From: Opeltia flavorubescens
Taxonomy: Eukaryota > Ascomycota > Lecanoromycetes > Teloschistales > Teloschistaceae
Assembly (NCBI GenBank): GCA_000442125.1
Contig: KE546972.1
Coordinates: 62,001-126,000, forward strand
Direction: 5' to 3'
DNA length: 64,000 bases
In this document: positions 1 through 11,800 of the stretch, one piece after another
Numbering within the stretch: position 1 is the first letter of the stretch
Layout: each line of letters opens with the position of its first letter
Notes under the pieces: model-generated
Told to the model about the DNA's origin: nothing
Databases searched by the model: none
What the model saw: only the letters and a program-made list of their open reading frames with translations
Translations under genes and position numbers: made by a program

Positions 1-550
1 TGTTCAATGATATGTGGCGGGAGGCTGAGAAGAACAGCAGCAAATGGGGATGTAAGTCATGACACAGCTTGCAGGACGATGAATAGCTCGCAGCTAACCG
101 GTATGTCGCTAGACCTTGGAAGAACAGCAACCTTGGTCGATTTTTCCGATTCGGAAAGACCACCAACCTTCTGGATCTCATACTGGAAAGACCTTAAAGG
201 CCTCCAGAAGTTCTCGGAAGGGGTTGCCCACCGTGCAGGGCTCATCATGTATAATTCGGGGAAACTTCCATTCGTAGGGATCATGCACGAGACTTACTAC
301 GCACCCAAAGGCTGCTGGGAGACAATTTACGACAACATGCCGCCGTGGGGACTAGGCAAGTAGTACCCATATCACGCGAACCTTACTGATCTGAGAATTC
401 TACGTAGGCACTGTGAAGATGCCGAGCGACTATAGTTCGGATGATACGGAGCCTTTCGAGGTCTTGACGCAGAGCCCTAAGGGGTCGACAATGTTTCGTC
501 GCATGGGGAGGGCTAAGGACGGGGAGCTGACAAAGCCAGGCTTGAATTGA
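1..550 (+). CDS. DUF4188 / af470-like monooxygenase, 3' part (5' end cut by window edge)
   Basis: Partial gene entering from the left. My model is join(<1..51,113..355,408..550). Exon 1 is read in frame 3 and ends in a split TAC codon. Joining it to 113 creates the GYLG motif typical of DUF4188 proteins (PF13826, fold related to antibiotic-biosynthesis monooxygenases). Exon 2 holds the family's YWxxxxxLxxFs, HRxG and GIMHExY...GxWExIYxNMPPxGLG blocks. The second intron starts with GC (AG|GCAAGT at 356) and ends TAG at 407. Only this splice keeps the frame into a last exon carrying an S-x-x-x-RRMGR block, as expected at the C-terminus. Family members occur in fungal secondary-metabolite clusters, such as the fumagillin monooxygenase af470. 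The exact reaction here is unknown. The neighbour downstream is an AflR-like regulator. Confidence 0.75.
52..112 (+). other. Intron 1 of the DUF4188 gene
   Basis: Canonical GTAAGT donor, GCTAAC branch-like site at about 93-98 and CTAG acceptor. Splicing restores the reading frame and creates the GYLG motif across the junction. Confidence 0.7.
356..407 (+). other. GC-AG intron of the DUF4188 gene
   Basis: The donor is AG|GCAAGT, the normal context for rare GC introns, and the acceptor is TACGTAG. A nearby GT donor at 360 would lead to an early stop out of frame with the conserved C-terminal block. The GC donor puts the terminal exon in frame. Confidence 0.55.
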
Positions 551-1975
551 TGCAAGACATAGACGGGTGGTATACTGGCATGTCCCATAGCTGCTGAGAG
601 TGGCCTATCCCTCCATTACTCATTTATACGGAGTAGTGGATCTTAGGGGCTTTGCATCGGCCAGTGCGAGGGCTTGGCAAGGCACCAAGAAGCCACGTTT
701 TGGGGTTAGCACTCTGACTATACTACCATATGAAGCTAGTATGCCAAGCTCTCGATGCCAAGACTTTAGACGATTGCAGAACCCTCACATACTAGTAAAT
801 TCAAGATTACTTTCCATGGAGACTTTACTCTTGCCATGCAGCTTCATTGCATCTCTTTTAACCATGTTCTGCAAGACTTCAGGTACTAGGAAATTGAAAT
901 CTTGCTACATAGCCAAGTGGTTGTGCGAGATTCGTGCGTTACGAAGACCAATCAATACTTGTAAGACCCTGGCGGCTATCTGATGGTCTGGTGCGTCAAG
1001 TCAAAGCCTCTCCTTCCTCTATTACTCCTTCCCTCCCCCTGCATACACGTTTCATCAATGATGAAGCTGAAACCCCTGATCGAATCAGATGCTGCCAATA
1101 GAACCAGATTTGGAATAGCATCGCCGTGACTCTAGTCCTGCCGTAAGCAGATTGTGAGGCTGACAAGGCTCAAGTAGGTTTTCTCGCCTTTTCATGGGGG
1201 CCAGAAGTGCCAAATCCTCCAACCCCGCACCTTTGCCTCTCCTTCTATTGGGCATACCTTCGCTTATATGAAGGATCATGGCTGTCTTTCAAGCGACTTT
1301 TACTCATTGGATCTCTTGCGTTCCTTCACCACACCACTCCCAAGACTTACATGCCAGCTGTGCGGCGGCGCTTGCGACCACTATCCAGCTCTCTTGGCTC
1401 GATGTGTGAAGTCATAGTATGCCACCGTGATAGCACAAGCAACTTTAAAAAATTTACCATGGCGTAAGAAAGTGTAACTCTTTAATGCTATAGTAAGGAT
1501 AATGCGCTACAGCAAAGACTTCGCTGACTGATGTTTGCGCCTATCAAAAAGCCCATGCCATGGCCCAGTTACGGAACGGACCGGTGCGATCCCATTTTCA
1601 GGAACAAAAACCCTTCCGAGCCGTCACTAGTCTCATGTAATTGCGGGAACTTCTGCTCATGAGGCGTCCTGGCTGCATGACCTTGGAGCGTCGAGAACTA
1701 AGCTGGCCCTTCCAAATACACAAATCTCATCCTCCTTTACAACAAGGCAAACTATTTTTCAAGTTTTCTTGAGGCGTGCCTCAGCTATGCTTAAGGGCCT
1801 ATCGTTGCACTAGCCGGTTGCTCATACGCTTAATGATTTAATGGCACAACACAAATCCGGCGAGGCTGCGGTCTTGTCACACTTAAATTTCGCGCGCTCC
1901 CTAGCTGGTCCTATTCCGAAATCCCGCAACAGAAGCACAGCAGCCGTCCAACAAAAATGATAGCACTTGATTAAA
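551..1975. other. Intergenic, no supported gene
   Basis: About 1.4 kb between the DUF4188 gene and the Zn2Cys6 regulator. Open frames such as 600-983 are short, lack family resemblance and have no convincing splice context. The right part should hold the regulator's promoter. I see no RNA gene or repeat. Confidence 0.5.
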
Positions 1976-3395
1976 ATGTCTATACTTGCAAGTTGCGGCT
2001 CATCCAGTAGCAAAAGATACAGATCCGCCTGCGACAGGTGCCATTCCAGCAAAGTCAAATGTCCTGGTGGAGGCCCTCCATGTGAACGATGTGGCGACGG
2101 CTCACTTACCTGTACATACAGCTTATCAGCCCGCATTGGTAAGCCACCTGGGAGCAGAAACAAGAAGACATTGGAACGACTGCAACATACTGGAAATGCA
2201 CACCAAGAGAAAGACGGTGGGGCTACGGATTTCGATCGCGCTTTGGCAGTGCAGGAAAACAACGTCGACGTTAGTATCAGTAGTCCCAGTCAAGCCTCGC
2301 GAACTCCAATGACTCAGTCGATGTCACCAATTTTCGATGGATCGTATTGCTCTGGATCCTCTCGCTCGTCGCCGCCCCCTCTGCCTGAGTCATTTGATAT
2401 TGATGATTGTTTCAATGGCAGCAGCGATCCACCAGGTCCGTGGTCGAGCGACATGGGAATCCTCGACCTTGATGAGCTGGGAAAGGACAATGTTCAATTC
2501 CCATGGGCGGACACACACGAAGAGAGCTGGAACGTAGGTAGAATCCGTATTCCTAGGCGCCTTCATACCAATCTGACAACCTTGTAGGTGCTTTCTTCAT
2601 CTGACAACAATACGCTTCCCTCAAGGACCCCAGATTTCGGTCAGCTCACAAGTCATGGACTAATTATGATATAGCTAATGTCCTCCAGATCTGCAATCGT
2701 CTACATCCTTCAATTCTGCACTCGACGCAGCTGAGTCACATGGTTTAGACTGCGTGGCGGCCAGGTTGCAGAAGAAGTTGGATTCCTCTGCAGTGACAGA
2801 ACAACAGGGAAGAAATTCGACCACCTCATTGTGCCAGTGTACGCGAAAGTACAGCGAGTTCGTATCGCAGCTGCAAACCATCGAGGAGCGCCAGCGACCA
2901 GTCAAGCTTGACACCATCTTGACCTGTGCCAACATTGTGTTAGCTACGGTGGAAAGCCGTGCCCAGTGTCCCCAGTGTCTGATGGACACGCGCGTATTCA
3001 TGCAGCTGAACATAATCCTGCAAACATTGATCACTTGGATCGAGATTCACTGTCAATCATTCAACGCCAAGAGTTCAGATATATCCATGGTTCTGGGTTC
3101 ACACGAGTTAACCCGGGAAGAGCATAGCCTCGTGGCTACCAGTTTGATGAATAGATCCTTGAAGAGGATCAGTGCTGTTTTGAGCAAGATAACGGTGAGA
3201 GCAACGCAGATAAGCAATGGTGGGCAGGATAGACACACGCAGGAGCACGACGGAACCGACCTGCAGGTATTTCAGCAATTAACCTATTCGTTGTTGCACC
3301 GCTGCCGATCGCTATCGAAAAGCTTATCTTCACTGAAACTTTCTCATAAACAGTTAGAGCAATCTGCAGCGAGGAGAGGCTTCGAAGGCCTATGA
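1976..3395 (+). CDS. Zn2Cys6 transcription factor with AflR-like C-terminal region
   Basis: Model: join(1976..2533,2588..2639,2689..3395), about 438 aa. The open frame begins at a TTG, so I chose the first in-frame ATG (1976). A Gal4-type binuclear zinc cluster lies near residues 19-45 with spacing Cx2Cx6Cx6Cx2Cx6C, followed by a basic GKPPGSRNKK linker as in AflR-type regulators. The middle is Ser/Pro-rich. The third exon holds helices with CQCTRKY and a CPQC motif inside an LDTILTCANIVL segment, resembling the aflatoxin regulatory protein domain (PF08493). Intron 1 (GTAGGT..TTGTAG) is phase 0. Intron 2 (GTCAGC..CTCCAG) joins a split GAT codon. It probably acts in the nucleus on a nearby metabolite cluster, perhaps the one containing the DUF4188 gene. 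The targets are inferred. Confidence 0.82.
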
Positions 3396-3998
3396 ATCTG
3401 GGCATACAGTACAAGAAAAATTGATGGGCATTCCCGATAGAGCGATCAATGGCAGATTGTATCCTGCACGCTAGTTCACTTGATTCCTTATCACCTAGAT
3501 TTAGATGCTTCGAGCAATAGTGTTGATATACTTGGACTTTTGTGTGTGACCAGTTCACAAATCAGCAGCCTGGTCAACCGTAACAGTCCATGTACAGCGT
3601 CGGAAGGGTGTTAAGCTGTCTATCCGGTTGTTGGAACATGTTCGAAAACGGAAATATTCCGTAGAGATGCATGGTTACCTGATCGGAGAGTATCCGTCGG
3701 TCCATAAGCGACACTCGGGCACTATCCCGGAGACTAAACGGCCCGCCCAGAGCCTCTTTTACTCCTCGAACAATGTAAGAACAATAATCTCCGGAAGTGT
3801 TATATCTGGTACGGAGTGCCATGCGCGCCTCTCCTCACGGATTTCGGAGGCCGAATGTGTTTCTGGGCCAAGCATTCTGTACATTCGACCTATGTGTTCA
3901 CGGACAAATCTATTCTTCCAAGACGTGACGACAATACTACTCCTCTCGTCAACAGAGGGCCTTTCTCGCTCCACGATCTGTCGTGATTAACTCCCACA
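3396..3998. other. Intergenic, no supported gene
   Basis: Separates the regulator from the rhodopsin-domain gene. Short overlapping frames (e.g. 3628-3990 and its antisense) look like chance. It should contain the 3' UTR of the regulator and the promoter of the next gene. Confidence 0.45.
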
Positions 3999-5475
3999 AT
4001 GTCTCACCCAGCGGGTCTACCTCTGTCTGCCCCGAATCCACCTGAAGCGCCTGCGATGCAGCCTCCCCCTGGTGTTGAAGCGCATGTTACGAACCACTCA
4101 GACGAGCAGAGGTTCTTCTACCTCTGTATCACGCTGGCAACAGTTGTCCCAGGCGTCTTGCTGCTTATACGCTTGTACACTAAGGCAAGAATTATGAAGA
4201 AGATTGAACTATCTGACTGTACGTTCCTCCAATCTCGATTGAGTATAGGACCCACGGATCTTCTGACATGCTCATAGACTTCGTCACTCTATCTTTTGTA
4301 AGTTATGATCAAGGGAGGCCGCAATACCTCAGCTCACCTCACGTTTTGTTAACGCAGTGAGATAGCTGTTCTTCCTTTCAATGTGCATTGTGGGACGTTG
4401 GATCCTTGCTGGAGGAGCGGGAGTCCATATTTGGAACCTACAGCTGAAATATTACATCAAAATGAATTACGTTGGTACCCAATTCTCTTGCAGCTTTGCA
4501 CTAACGTACTGACGCATTCGAGTAGTATATGTACATTTTCCAGATTCTGTACTCCCCTACCATCGTTTTCGTGAAACTGGCCATTCTACTACAGTATCTC
4601 TGCCTCCTAGCCCCAACAAGACAAGCAAATCCTGTGATGTTTATCATGTCGAGAGTAATGATTGCCGTGATACTCGTCTATTACACAATCAGCACATGCA
4701 TAACGACCTTCGCATGTAGCCCCCGTGAGAGGATATGGAATCCGCTTGTCACAGAATACAGATGCTTGAACAATACCATTGGAATCCTCTTCACATGTTT
4801 GTTCAACATCGTGTCAGACATAATCATCCTAGCCCTACCGTCAAGGACTGTCTGGAAGCTACAAATCCCACTTAAGAAAAAAATCAGTATTATATTACTC
4901 TTCGCCACTGGACTCCTGTAAGTCCTACCACAATGTCAGCCAGCTGGATCATGCTGACTGCTGATTAATACAGCGCTTGCATCGCCAACGCAATAATGAT
5001 CATCTACGTTCTCCGCATGAGCGGCGACCACGCCGACGTAACATACAACACAGCCTGGGCTGGGTTCTGGCTGCTCGCAGAAATCAGCCTCGCCACCGTA
5101 GTCACCTGCCTGATCTCGCTGCCCAAGTTCATAGAAGTGCACGGGACCTGGTTCAGGACTACATTCTCCAACCTCTCACGTCCGCTCATATCTCTGACAA
5201 GGCTTGGATCCTCGTCGGAGCACAGATCTTTTGGAAGATCGACTACCAAAGAGAATACTACCACTTTCTCCGCAGATGTACCCTTCGACGGAGTCGTCCA
5301 AGGACAAAATGCATCGGAGGCTCATTACACCATGTACGACCCGATCAAGCGGACTGAGTGGACTCATGACAAATTCCCGTCCCGAGGCGCCAGGCAAGCT
5401 GTGTACAAAGGAGGTAATGAACAGAAAGATATACGGGTAGAGACCAGAGTTGAGGTTGAATTTCCCCGAGAATAG
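3999..5475 (+). CDS. Rhodopsin-domain (SAT17/Pth11-type) integral membrane protein
   Basis: Model: join(3999..4218,4278..4297,4366..4470,4526..4917,4974..5475), 412 aa, in frame throughout. After a Pro-rich N-terminus there are about seven hydrophobic helices. Family marks include LxxRLYTKxRI, the SD|YFVTL junction, GxGVHIWNL in the first extracellular loop, SPTIVFVKLAILLQY, a CSPRERIWNP segment and FNIVSDIIILALP. These match the fungal rhodopsin-domain family (PF20684). The C-tail is hydrophilic and Ser/Thr-rich. Exon 2 is only 20 nt, and the paralogue at 30620-32096 has an exon of the same size at the same place. Some relatives sense surfaces (Pth11), but most have no known ligand. It is transcribed away from the AflR-like gene. 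Confidence 0.8.
4278..4297 (+). other. 20-nt microexon of the rhodopsin-domain gene
   Basis: Flanked by CTCATAG and GTAAGT. It encodes YFVTLSF directly after the SD of helix 2. Its length equals that of 30858-30877 in the paralogue. Simple gene finders would probably miss it. Confidence 0.65.
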
Positions 5476-6055
5476 CACTATCCCCCTGGTAGACCATCCA
5501 GTAGAATACATTCATAGAAACCTTATAGTTCATGATGAATAAAATTGAGAGATTTACCACTCAAATCTGTAACCTTTTCAAATAGAAATGTCGTTATAAC
5601 TCTTGCAAGAAACCTGACATGTACCTCACGAGAAGCCAACCAGCCAAGATAAGTAAAAAGACCAACAGATAAATTATATTTAAAAATATCAATATTTCGA
5701 TCCTCAATACGTAGTGAAAATCAAATTATATTGCCTATCTTCCTTCTCGAGAGAGATCGAGAGAGAGAGAGAGAGAAAAGAAAAGGAAATATTGATACAC
5801 TAACCATACATCCTCCAATCTCAAAATCAAAAAATCAAAAAAATCCCTATTCCGCAGAACCTATCCCCAAAAATCTCCCTCAACCAATCACCCTAAAAAT
5901 CCGCCTCTTCAATGCAACCCCTACGCGCCTCCTCCCTCAAACTCCTCATAAAAACAGACAGGAAGGACCCCTCCAACACCGGTCAAAAGAGCACACCTAT
6001 AACTATTATTTACTTATTTCGACCCATCTTTCTGATTTGAGGACTAATTACCTAC
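5476..6055. other. AT-rich intergenic between convergent genes
   Basis: Between the 3' end of the rhodopsin-domain gene and the 3' end of the minus-strand membrane gene. It contains a GA-rich simple repeat near 5747-5776 and C/A-rich low-complexity DNA. No gene seen. Confidence 0.5.
5747..5776. repeat. (GA)n microsatellite
   Basis: An almost uninterrupted run of GA dinucleotides with one interruption (gatc), followed by A/G-rich DNA. A simple sequence repeat in a convergent intergenic region. Confidence 0.7.
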
Positions 6056-7623
6056 CTAAACACCAATATCTCCGCCTAGCGAACCAATCTCATGCCTCAA
6101 AAAATCAATGACAACAACCGCCCAGATCGTAAAACCCACAATCTGCCCAAACCCCCGATCATTAAAATTGACGATGCGATTGTACTGCGGTACTAGGATT
6201 TGATAGAAAAAAAATGACTCCATTGCGGTGCACCAGATAAGTACTGATACCGCCGCTACATGCATCATCTTCTTGGTCCATCCACTGAAAATCATCCGAA
6301 GCTTGAATGATCGTGTGATCGAGCAGGGAATGAAAGTCGTGAGCCAGTAAACAATCAAACCAACGATAATTGTATCACAGCCTACTGCCCCAACAAGAAA
6401 AACTTTATCCGGCTTCAACTTCTTAGGATACTTAATCCTATACCTCCTCCCACAGATCGACTCTGGAGCCAATCCACCCGCAGCAGCAGGCCAGCCGCTA
6501 TCCTTCCTGAACCTCCCTCCATTCCCCCCATCATACGGCCTCCAAAGCAACCTCACGATCTCAATCCCAGTGTACGACGCAAAAGTCGCAGAAACAGCAG
6601 TGAGAAGGATATGATACAGCGTAACCCTGTCGCACAAGTGGAGAGTGTAAAACGTGATAGCGATGGGTATGATACCTGTTGTACTGACAAGAAGCAGGAA
6701 AGATTCGTCGAAAGGGTTCTTGATGCTGTATTTGGCAGATGACGGGCCGTAGAGAGCGATGAAGGAGGCGATTTGTAGGGCTATGGAGTAGGAGCATTGA
6801 AGTTTGTGGAAGTCGGAGAGGAAGCGGTGGAGATTACGAAGATGAGAAGGGTGAAGTTGTCGATGAAGTATTGAGTGAGGACTGTGAATGCCGAGGTTGG
6901 GTATTTTGTACTGTGGGCGGAGACTTCCATTTCGAACAGCGGCGCTTGATAAAAAATGGTATGGCGATCGCTGCAAGACCGAGGATGGCGATCGATGTTT
7001 GTATGAGATATGAAAGGATCATCTGCCATATCGTCAGCAGCGAGCGCGATGCTTCCGACTTGTGGACGTACACCGAGGCCACCAAAATCAGGGTTTATGC
7101 TCGCGACGTACGTATTGCAGATTTCATCCCAACATCCAGCTATACCCTGTCTGGATAACTGGCCATCGATGTTAGTCAGAGACACTATGGAGCACATTGC
7201 TGACTGCGAACACTCTGGCACCATCGCACAAAAGCTCAGTAAGCCCGTTGATATTATGGATAATTGCTCGAATGCACGTCTTCGCGTAGGATCTTGCCAT
7301 GCATTCTCAAGGGTCGTACTGGTTGAAGTTGTGTTAACTCCAATGATGCTAAGTGTCATGTTGGGATACATCGTGCAAATGGTAAGAAGGGGTCCTGAAG
7401 CAAAGATGAGCTCGGTGTTGTCGCAGTACTGGTTCAACAAAGGGCATTGAAACACTCCATTAATGGTTGACTGATTCATGCAGCGTTGCTCCAAATACGT
7501 GGTGCCATCACAGGATGCCGCATCGGACTGGAGGTACGCGGACCAGCTGCAGTGAGTGTCTTTCATCGTGGGACTTGGGAAGTGTGAAGTCTGAATTAGG
7601 TCAAATGGATTCGGGCAGGTCAT
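6056..7623 (-). CDS. Orphan fungal polytopic membrane protein
   Basis: Model on the minus strand: 7623..7072, 7022..6925, 6881..6056 (491 aa). The N-terminal exon is a Cys-rich soluble or lumenal region with several C, NxS/T and CxxxxxC features (e.g. WSAYLQ, CWDEICNTYVASINPD, FGGLG). Intron 1 (GTACGT..GGCAG) is secure and leads directly into a membrane helix (SYLIQTSIAILGL). Intron 2 (43 nt, GTCTCC..TCACAG) is the only splice I found that joins the frames, so it is tentative. The last exon carries FHKLQCSYSIALQIASF and at least four further helices, ending near VVVIDFLRHE. Similar architectures exist among uncharacterised fungal proteins. No function can be given. Confidence 0.6.
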
Positions 7624-8455
7624 GACTCAGAATGCAAAATGACGCTTTTTTGACGATGCAGTACAACCTCAAAAAGGCAAACAAATGCAGGATTTATGAA
7701 TTCGGGCCGAACTGTACCCGGTAACACCAATATTCCGAGCCACCGCCAGCCAACATGATTGGCGTGGCAGACCTGTGATTAATCTCAAGTGGCTTGCATA
7801 TTGGCTTGAAAAACTCCGTGTGGCTGAATCTCGATTGCTGGGCTGCGGTGCGATGTCCGAGCGCAGCAATACCCCTGATTTGATAGGTCGCATCGTAAAT
7901 GGGAAAGGATAATTTGCGATCGACTTGATTATCTTCCATAAGGTATGCAATCAAAAAGTCAGTGGTGGCGAAGCTATACTTTGTACCCTTGCGAAATTGC
8001 CACCAGATATCTGCCTACAGGCAAAGGTGCGAGGCTGAGCCTTTGATGATCTTTCTGAGGAGGGTCCTGGGCCGTTGTTGTTGAGTAGATGGATGGAAAA
8101 TTCGTCTCATCGTAGAAAATGTAGCAGCCGATGATTGGTATGGGCGGTTGCGTTCAGCCTCGATGACACGCCAACAGACGCCAAGGGGCCAGTATCAATT
8201 TTGTCTCGCAAATCTCGAAATGATCAGATGGATAGTGAGAAAGGAGACATTGCTATATTCATGGGACTGGAAGGTTGCGTATCATGTGCCAAAGAGGATG
8301 TGAATGTCAACAGGCCAATTTTTCGCATTGCAGTATAGCTTCTGGCTATTCATGGCTTTCGCTACACCATGTCGTCTCCCAACCTTGAGACGATTCTTCA
8401 GTCCGGAGTCGCCTTGAATGAGGAAGCTCTGACGGCAACCGTATCCTTTCAGCTA
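7624..8455. other. Intergenic, no supported gene
   Basis: Upstream of the orphan membrane gene and downstream of the next minus-strand gene. Two overlapping minus-strand frames near 7669-7954 and a plus frame at 8135-8338 are short and unlike any family I know. Confidence 0.45.
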
Positions 8456-9777
8456 TCAGCGAAAGTAGCCTTCCTCTATGTCAAACGTTGTTGTCTTCAA
8501 GATGTCACTATCCGTCAATCCTAATCCCCCCTCCTTCGTGCGAGTATGACATTGCGCAGCCACTGGAGAGGGTCCTCGAATTCTGCTATCCTTGTCGTGC
8601 GCATTATCCGCCAAGGGAATACGGTGACTTGATGGTGTCTTGAGTGGGAAGATCCTCGCGAGAAGCCACTTGTAGCCGGGCCGTAGAGCTGGTATGCAGG
8701 CAGCTATTATCCCGATGTGGACTTCGAAGCTAAACAAAGTAAGTGATCTACTCAGACTCAAGGTCTGAAGGATGATGACTTACTCTCTCCATATCCAATT
8801 CACTAGACCGCCATCTCCGCTGGTAGTTAATAAAGCTTATATAGCTCGTCGAGAGAGGAAGCATACATGAGACATCGTCATGAGGGATAGCGCCCCCATT
8901 CAATACAGTTCGAATGATACAGCAGGTGCCGGTACTGAACCTGAATCAGCGATGAACACACAAAGGGCACAGTTGTATGTTCACATCACACCGAGACCCA
9001 TTAGACACCAAAGTCCAAGCTTCCTAGTCCACGTGATCTGAACATTCCACAGCATGAGGACCGGGTAAGCCGCGAATGAGAAATCAGAAATGACGGAAAA
9101 CACTATCAAGACAGCATGGCGTCAGTAGGAAGTCACGAATAAGGCTTGGCGGTCGCTCATGTGAGTCTCTGTACATACTTGCCTGCGCAAAAATGATCCT
9201 TCGAAGCTGATCTTTGGAAAAACATATACCCTGGATACTCTCATCCCAAGCAGCCGCCACCGGACGGCATTGGGTAATCCAAAGGATTGTCAGGATCACG
9301 TTCGAAACGATCAAGATGACCAGTGCTGCCTGGAGCGGTCGAAGAAGCCATTTCTGCACCGGGATGCGGAGAAGAAAGAGACATATGGAAACTTTAGTCC
9401 ACATCAATGTAGCAAACGTCTGGATCCATTCGCCCCAAGTGTACTTGTTGAATTCCTGCAGCTGGTGGGATGTGAGATAATATTTGTGCCTCCCAAAGCC
9501 GTAATGGACCTGGGCAAAATCTAAAGCCATTCCAGTTGTTGTACCGCACTGATAATAATCGATCAATGTGGAATTCTCGATCCTGTTGAAGCTTACTCAC
9601 AATGGCGAACATCATCGTATAGTCATCCCAGCCCAAAGCTTTCACAATCCAAGCTCGGGTGGCAAATCTCAAGCCTGCTACCGTCGCAGATGCAGTAGTC
9701 GGAATGATAGTTAAGAGAAGGATACCTCGAGTGAAACTGACGTCACCAGAAGTAGGCGGTGCAGATGGATCATCCAT
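8456..9777 (-). CDS. Rhodopsin-domain (SAT17/Pth11-type) integral membrane protein
   Basis: Model on the minus strand: 9777..9601, 9548..9179, 9102..8985, 8940..8867, 8814..8784, 8729..8456 (347 aa, in frame). The helices carry LRFATRxWIVKALGWDDYTM, HYGFGRHKYYL, WTKVSICLFLLRI, CRPVAAAWD, SVISDFSFAAYPVLMLWNVQ, TGTCCIIRTV and the closing EVHIGIIAACIPALRP, all standard blocks of the family (PF20684). The second intron could appear to use a GC donor, but GTATGT four bases further on gives the conserved FAQAMFSVISD junction. The acceptor before exon 5 (GCGGAG) is weak. The short helix 1-2 exon of the other two paralogues is fused here. Expected to be a plasma-membrane protein with unknown ligand. 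Confidence 0.75.
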
Positions 9778-11800
9778 ATCCGGAAGACAAGTAAAGATTA
9801 CGGTATGGGAACAGGCGTCTCAGGGTGATTCCTTTTAACCAAAAACGAAGATTTGAAAAGTGGAATCTTAGCCAAGAGGGTGGTCTCTGATATTGAATGT
9901 CGTTCTCGTTATGCGGTGCTACGCCTTGCAGAGTTCGCAGATCTGTTACGAGTGAGGAGAACCCTCCTACATACCGTAGCTGTGTGGCACAGCTGCTGTG
10001 GCATAGCTGCTATGGGTGTCGACAGCAGAACCTACATTGGATGATGAATGAACAAAGAGCCAGGTGAAGGACTGCGGCACGGCAGACCTAAGGCAAGGCA
10101 AGCACTCAGAAATATTGCTAATCAGATAAGTCCTGCACTGATCATGAATCTTTCCGTCATTCTGCAGCAAGCCAGACAGAGTAATATAAGATATGTCATC
10201 ATCAGTGCCTCAGGCTTTGCATAGTTGATACATCAGATAAATGTAAACAGGGAGCAGGCGGTCGATTTCGAGGGGTTGATAGATCTGCTTGTTACAATAG
10301 AATTGCCTCTGCGTCGCAATTTGTGGTAGATTTCGCTTAACAGCGTAGCCAAGTCATCCCCCGCTATTCCCAAAAAGTGCATTTCCGCTCGATTGCTATC
10401 AGTCTCCGATGCCATTTTGATGCCATGACTCGTCAATGCGCCACCTTGTTTGGGAAGTGATTGGGTCGGATCCTCGGGATCATGCAGCGACGTGAGGATC
10501 CCTTGTATCATCTGCATGTAAAATTTAGCTCAACGACATGATTGCATTATTAGCTGCATGGAATGTTCCGAGCCGGCAGTTTTGACAGTTTAGCCGTGCT
10601 CTTGCATTCGACGTGCCTTCCTGATTTGGATTGCATAGGTTCTTCAAATCCCCGCATAGATAGCGTTTCAGAACCGCAAAGTGTGCACACCAAGTGTTGG
10701 GAAGCCTTGAAAACCCCCCACTCCTTGATCCCTTGGGATGGTGGGCAAAGTGCATCCGGCGTGCAGCAAGGCGACGCCAAAGGCAACCGTGTGGGGGCTC
10801 TGCCGTTTTGGAATGCACGATGACGCTCTTAGGCTGTGACTGTCTGATCATCGAAGTGACAGATTCCGGGATGTATCGGTAGTCCCAAAGTCACCGTCAA
10901 AGTCTCTGGACAAGAAGATTTACCACTTTGAAGAGTTTCCAGCCGCTTTGGTGTATCTCCCATTGAGCGGTGACTGTGCAGCACTGGTCCCAGGTGAGCG
11001 ACCTCTTGGATCTACCCAGATTAGCTTATTGATGTGCTTTGTGGAGGAGCTTGGACAAAAACCATCACCTGGCCGCTAATCTTTACTGCTTCTTTATTGA
11101 TCATGTCGAGATTTTAGATCCCCCAAAATTTCTCGATGATCTTTTGACAAAGGGAGCAGGATATTGCACGGTAATTTGAGGGAGAGCAGGGCTTCTATCG
11201 GGCAATTGTGTGATGGGTGAGTGACTGGACCATGTCTGGGTGCTATCGCCCAGGATTAACACAATATAAAACCAAAAGTCAGCTTCTCCAGGCTCACCTA
11301 GTGTAGCAAAGAATACTTCATCACTCTGCCCACAAAAGAAAAGGGCGGTTCACATTATCAAAGATCAATCAGATCACCTAATATCTGGGTAGCGCAAGGA
11401 AGCTCTTTTCGAGGATTTTTTGATCCCAATCTACTTGACGCAAATTGAATAGAATGACATGATCTCCCCCAATGATGTCTTTGCGCGAGCTTGATGCTCC
11501 TGTGTTGACTATCGTTAGGAAGTAAAGTGTCATGTCAATCTCCATTCTCTGTGACTTTCCATTTGAGTCCTCAACGCAGAGCCATGGCGTACTCATCTTC
11601 AATTGCGTATCGCTTCCCCTAGCCTGCAAATGACATCGCAGCCCTCCTGCTCCTACCGATAGATACCTGCATGAGCACTTCAGTCCGCCGAGTTCGAGGT
11701 AAGTAGTGATTCCCTGTGCCACTGTCGTGTAGGAAAGTGAGGATAGTCGGTTCAAATGCATTAATGGTTTTCCTTTCTTCGGCTGAAAAGTGAATCCGTC
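9778..11800. other. 2 kb region without a secure gene
   Basis: The left part is the promoter of the rhodopsin-domain gene. Minus-strand frames at 10233-10517 and 10525-10851 look like pieces of one decayed protein (listed separately). A 127-aa minus frame at 11378-11761, just downstream of the kinase, has no recognisable domain and may be 3' UTR or chance. Confidence 0.4.
10233..10851 (-). pseudogene. Possible relic of a regulatory protein C-terminus
   Basis: Two minus-strand frames abut near 10520. The upstream one ends LNCQNCRLGTFHAANNAIMSLS then TAA, and the next continues FYMQMIQGILTSLHDP in the +1 frame, ending with an amphipathic LATLLSEIYHKLRRR. The pattern of a CxxC followed by a long helix resembles the C-terminal region of AflR-like Zn2Cys6 proteins, but I see no zinc cluster upstream. 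If real, it is broken by a stop and a one-base shift. Chance open frames are the main alternative. Confidence 0.22.

Noticed and set aside
600-1467. Plus-strand open frames downstream of the DUF4188 gene
   Set aside because: Short, low coding potential by eye, no motifs or splice context.
9178-9183. GC donor (AG|GCAAGT) in the rhodopsin-domain gene at 8456-9777
   Set aside because: The GTATGT four bases downstream gives the conserved FAQAMFSVISD junction in frame; the GC donor does not.
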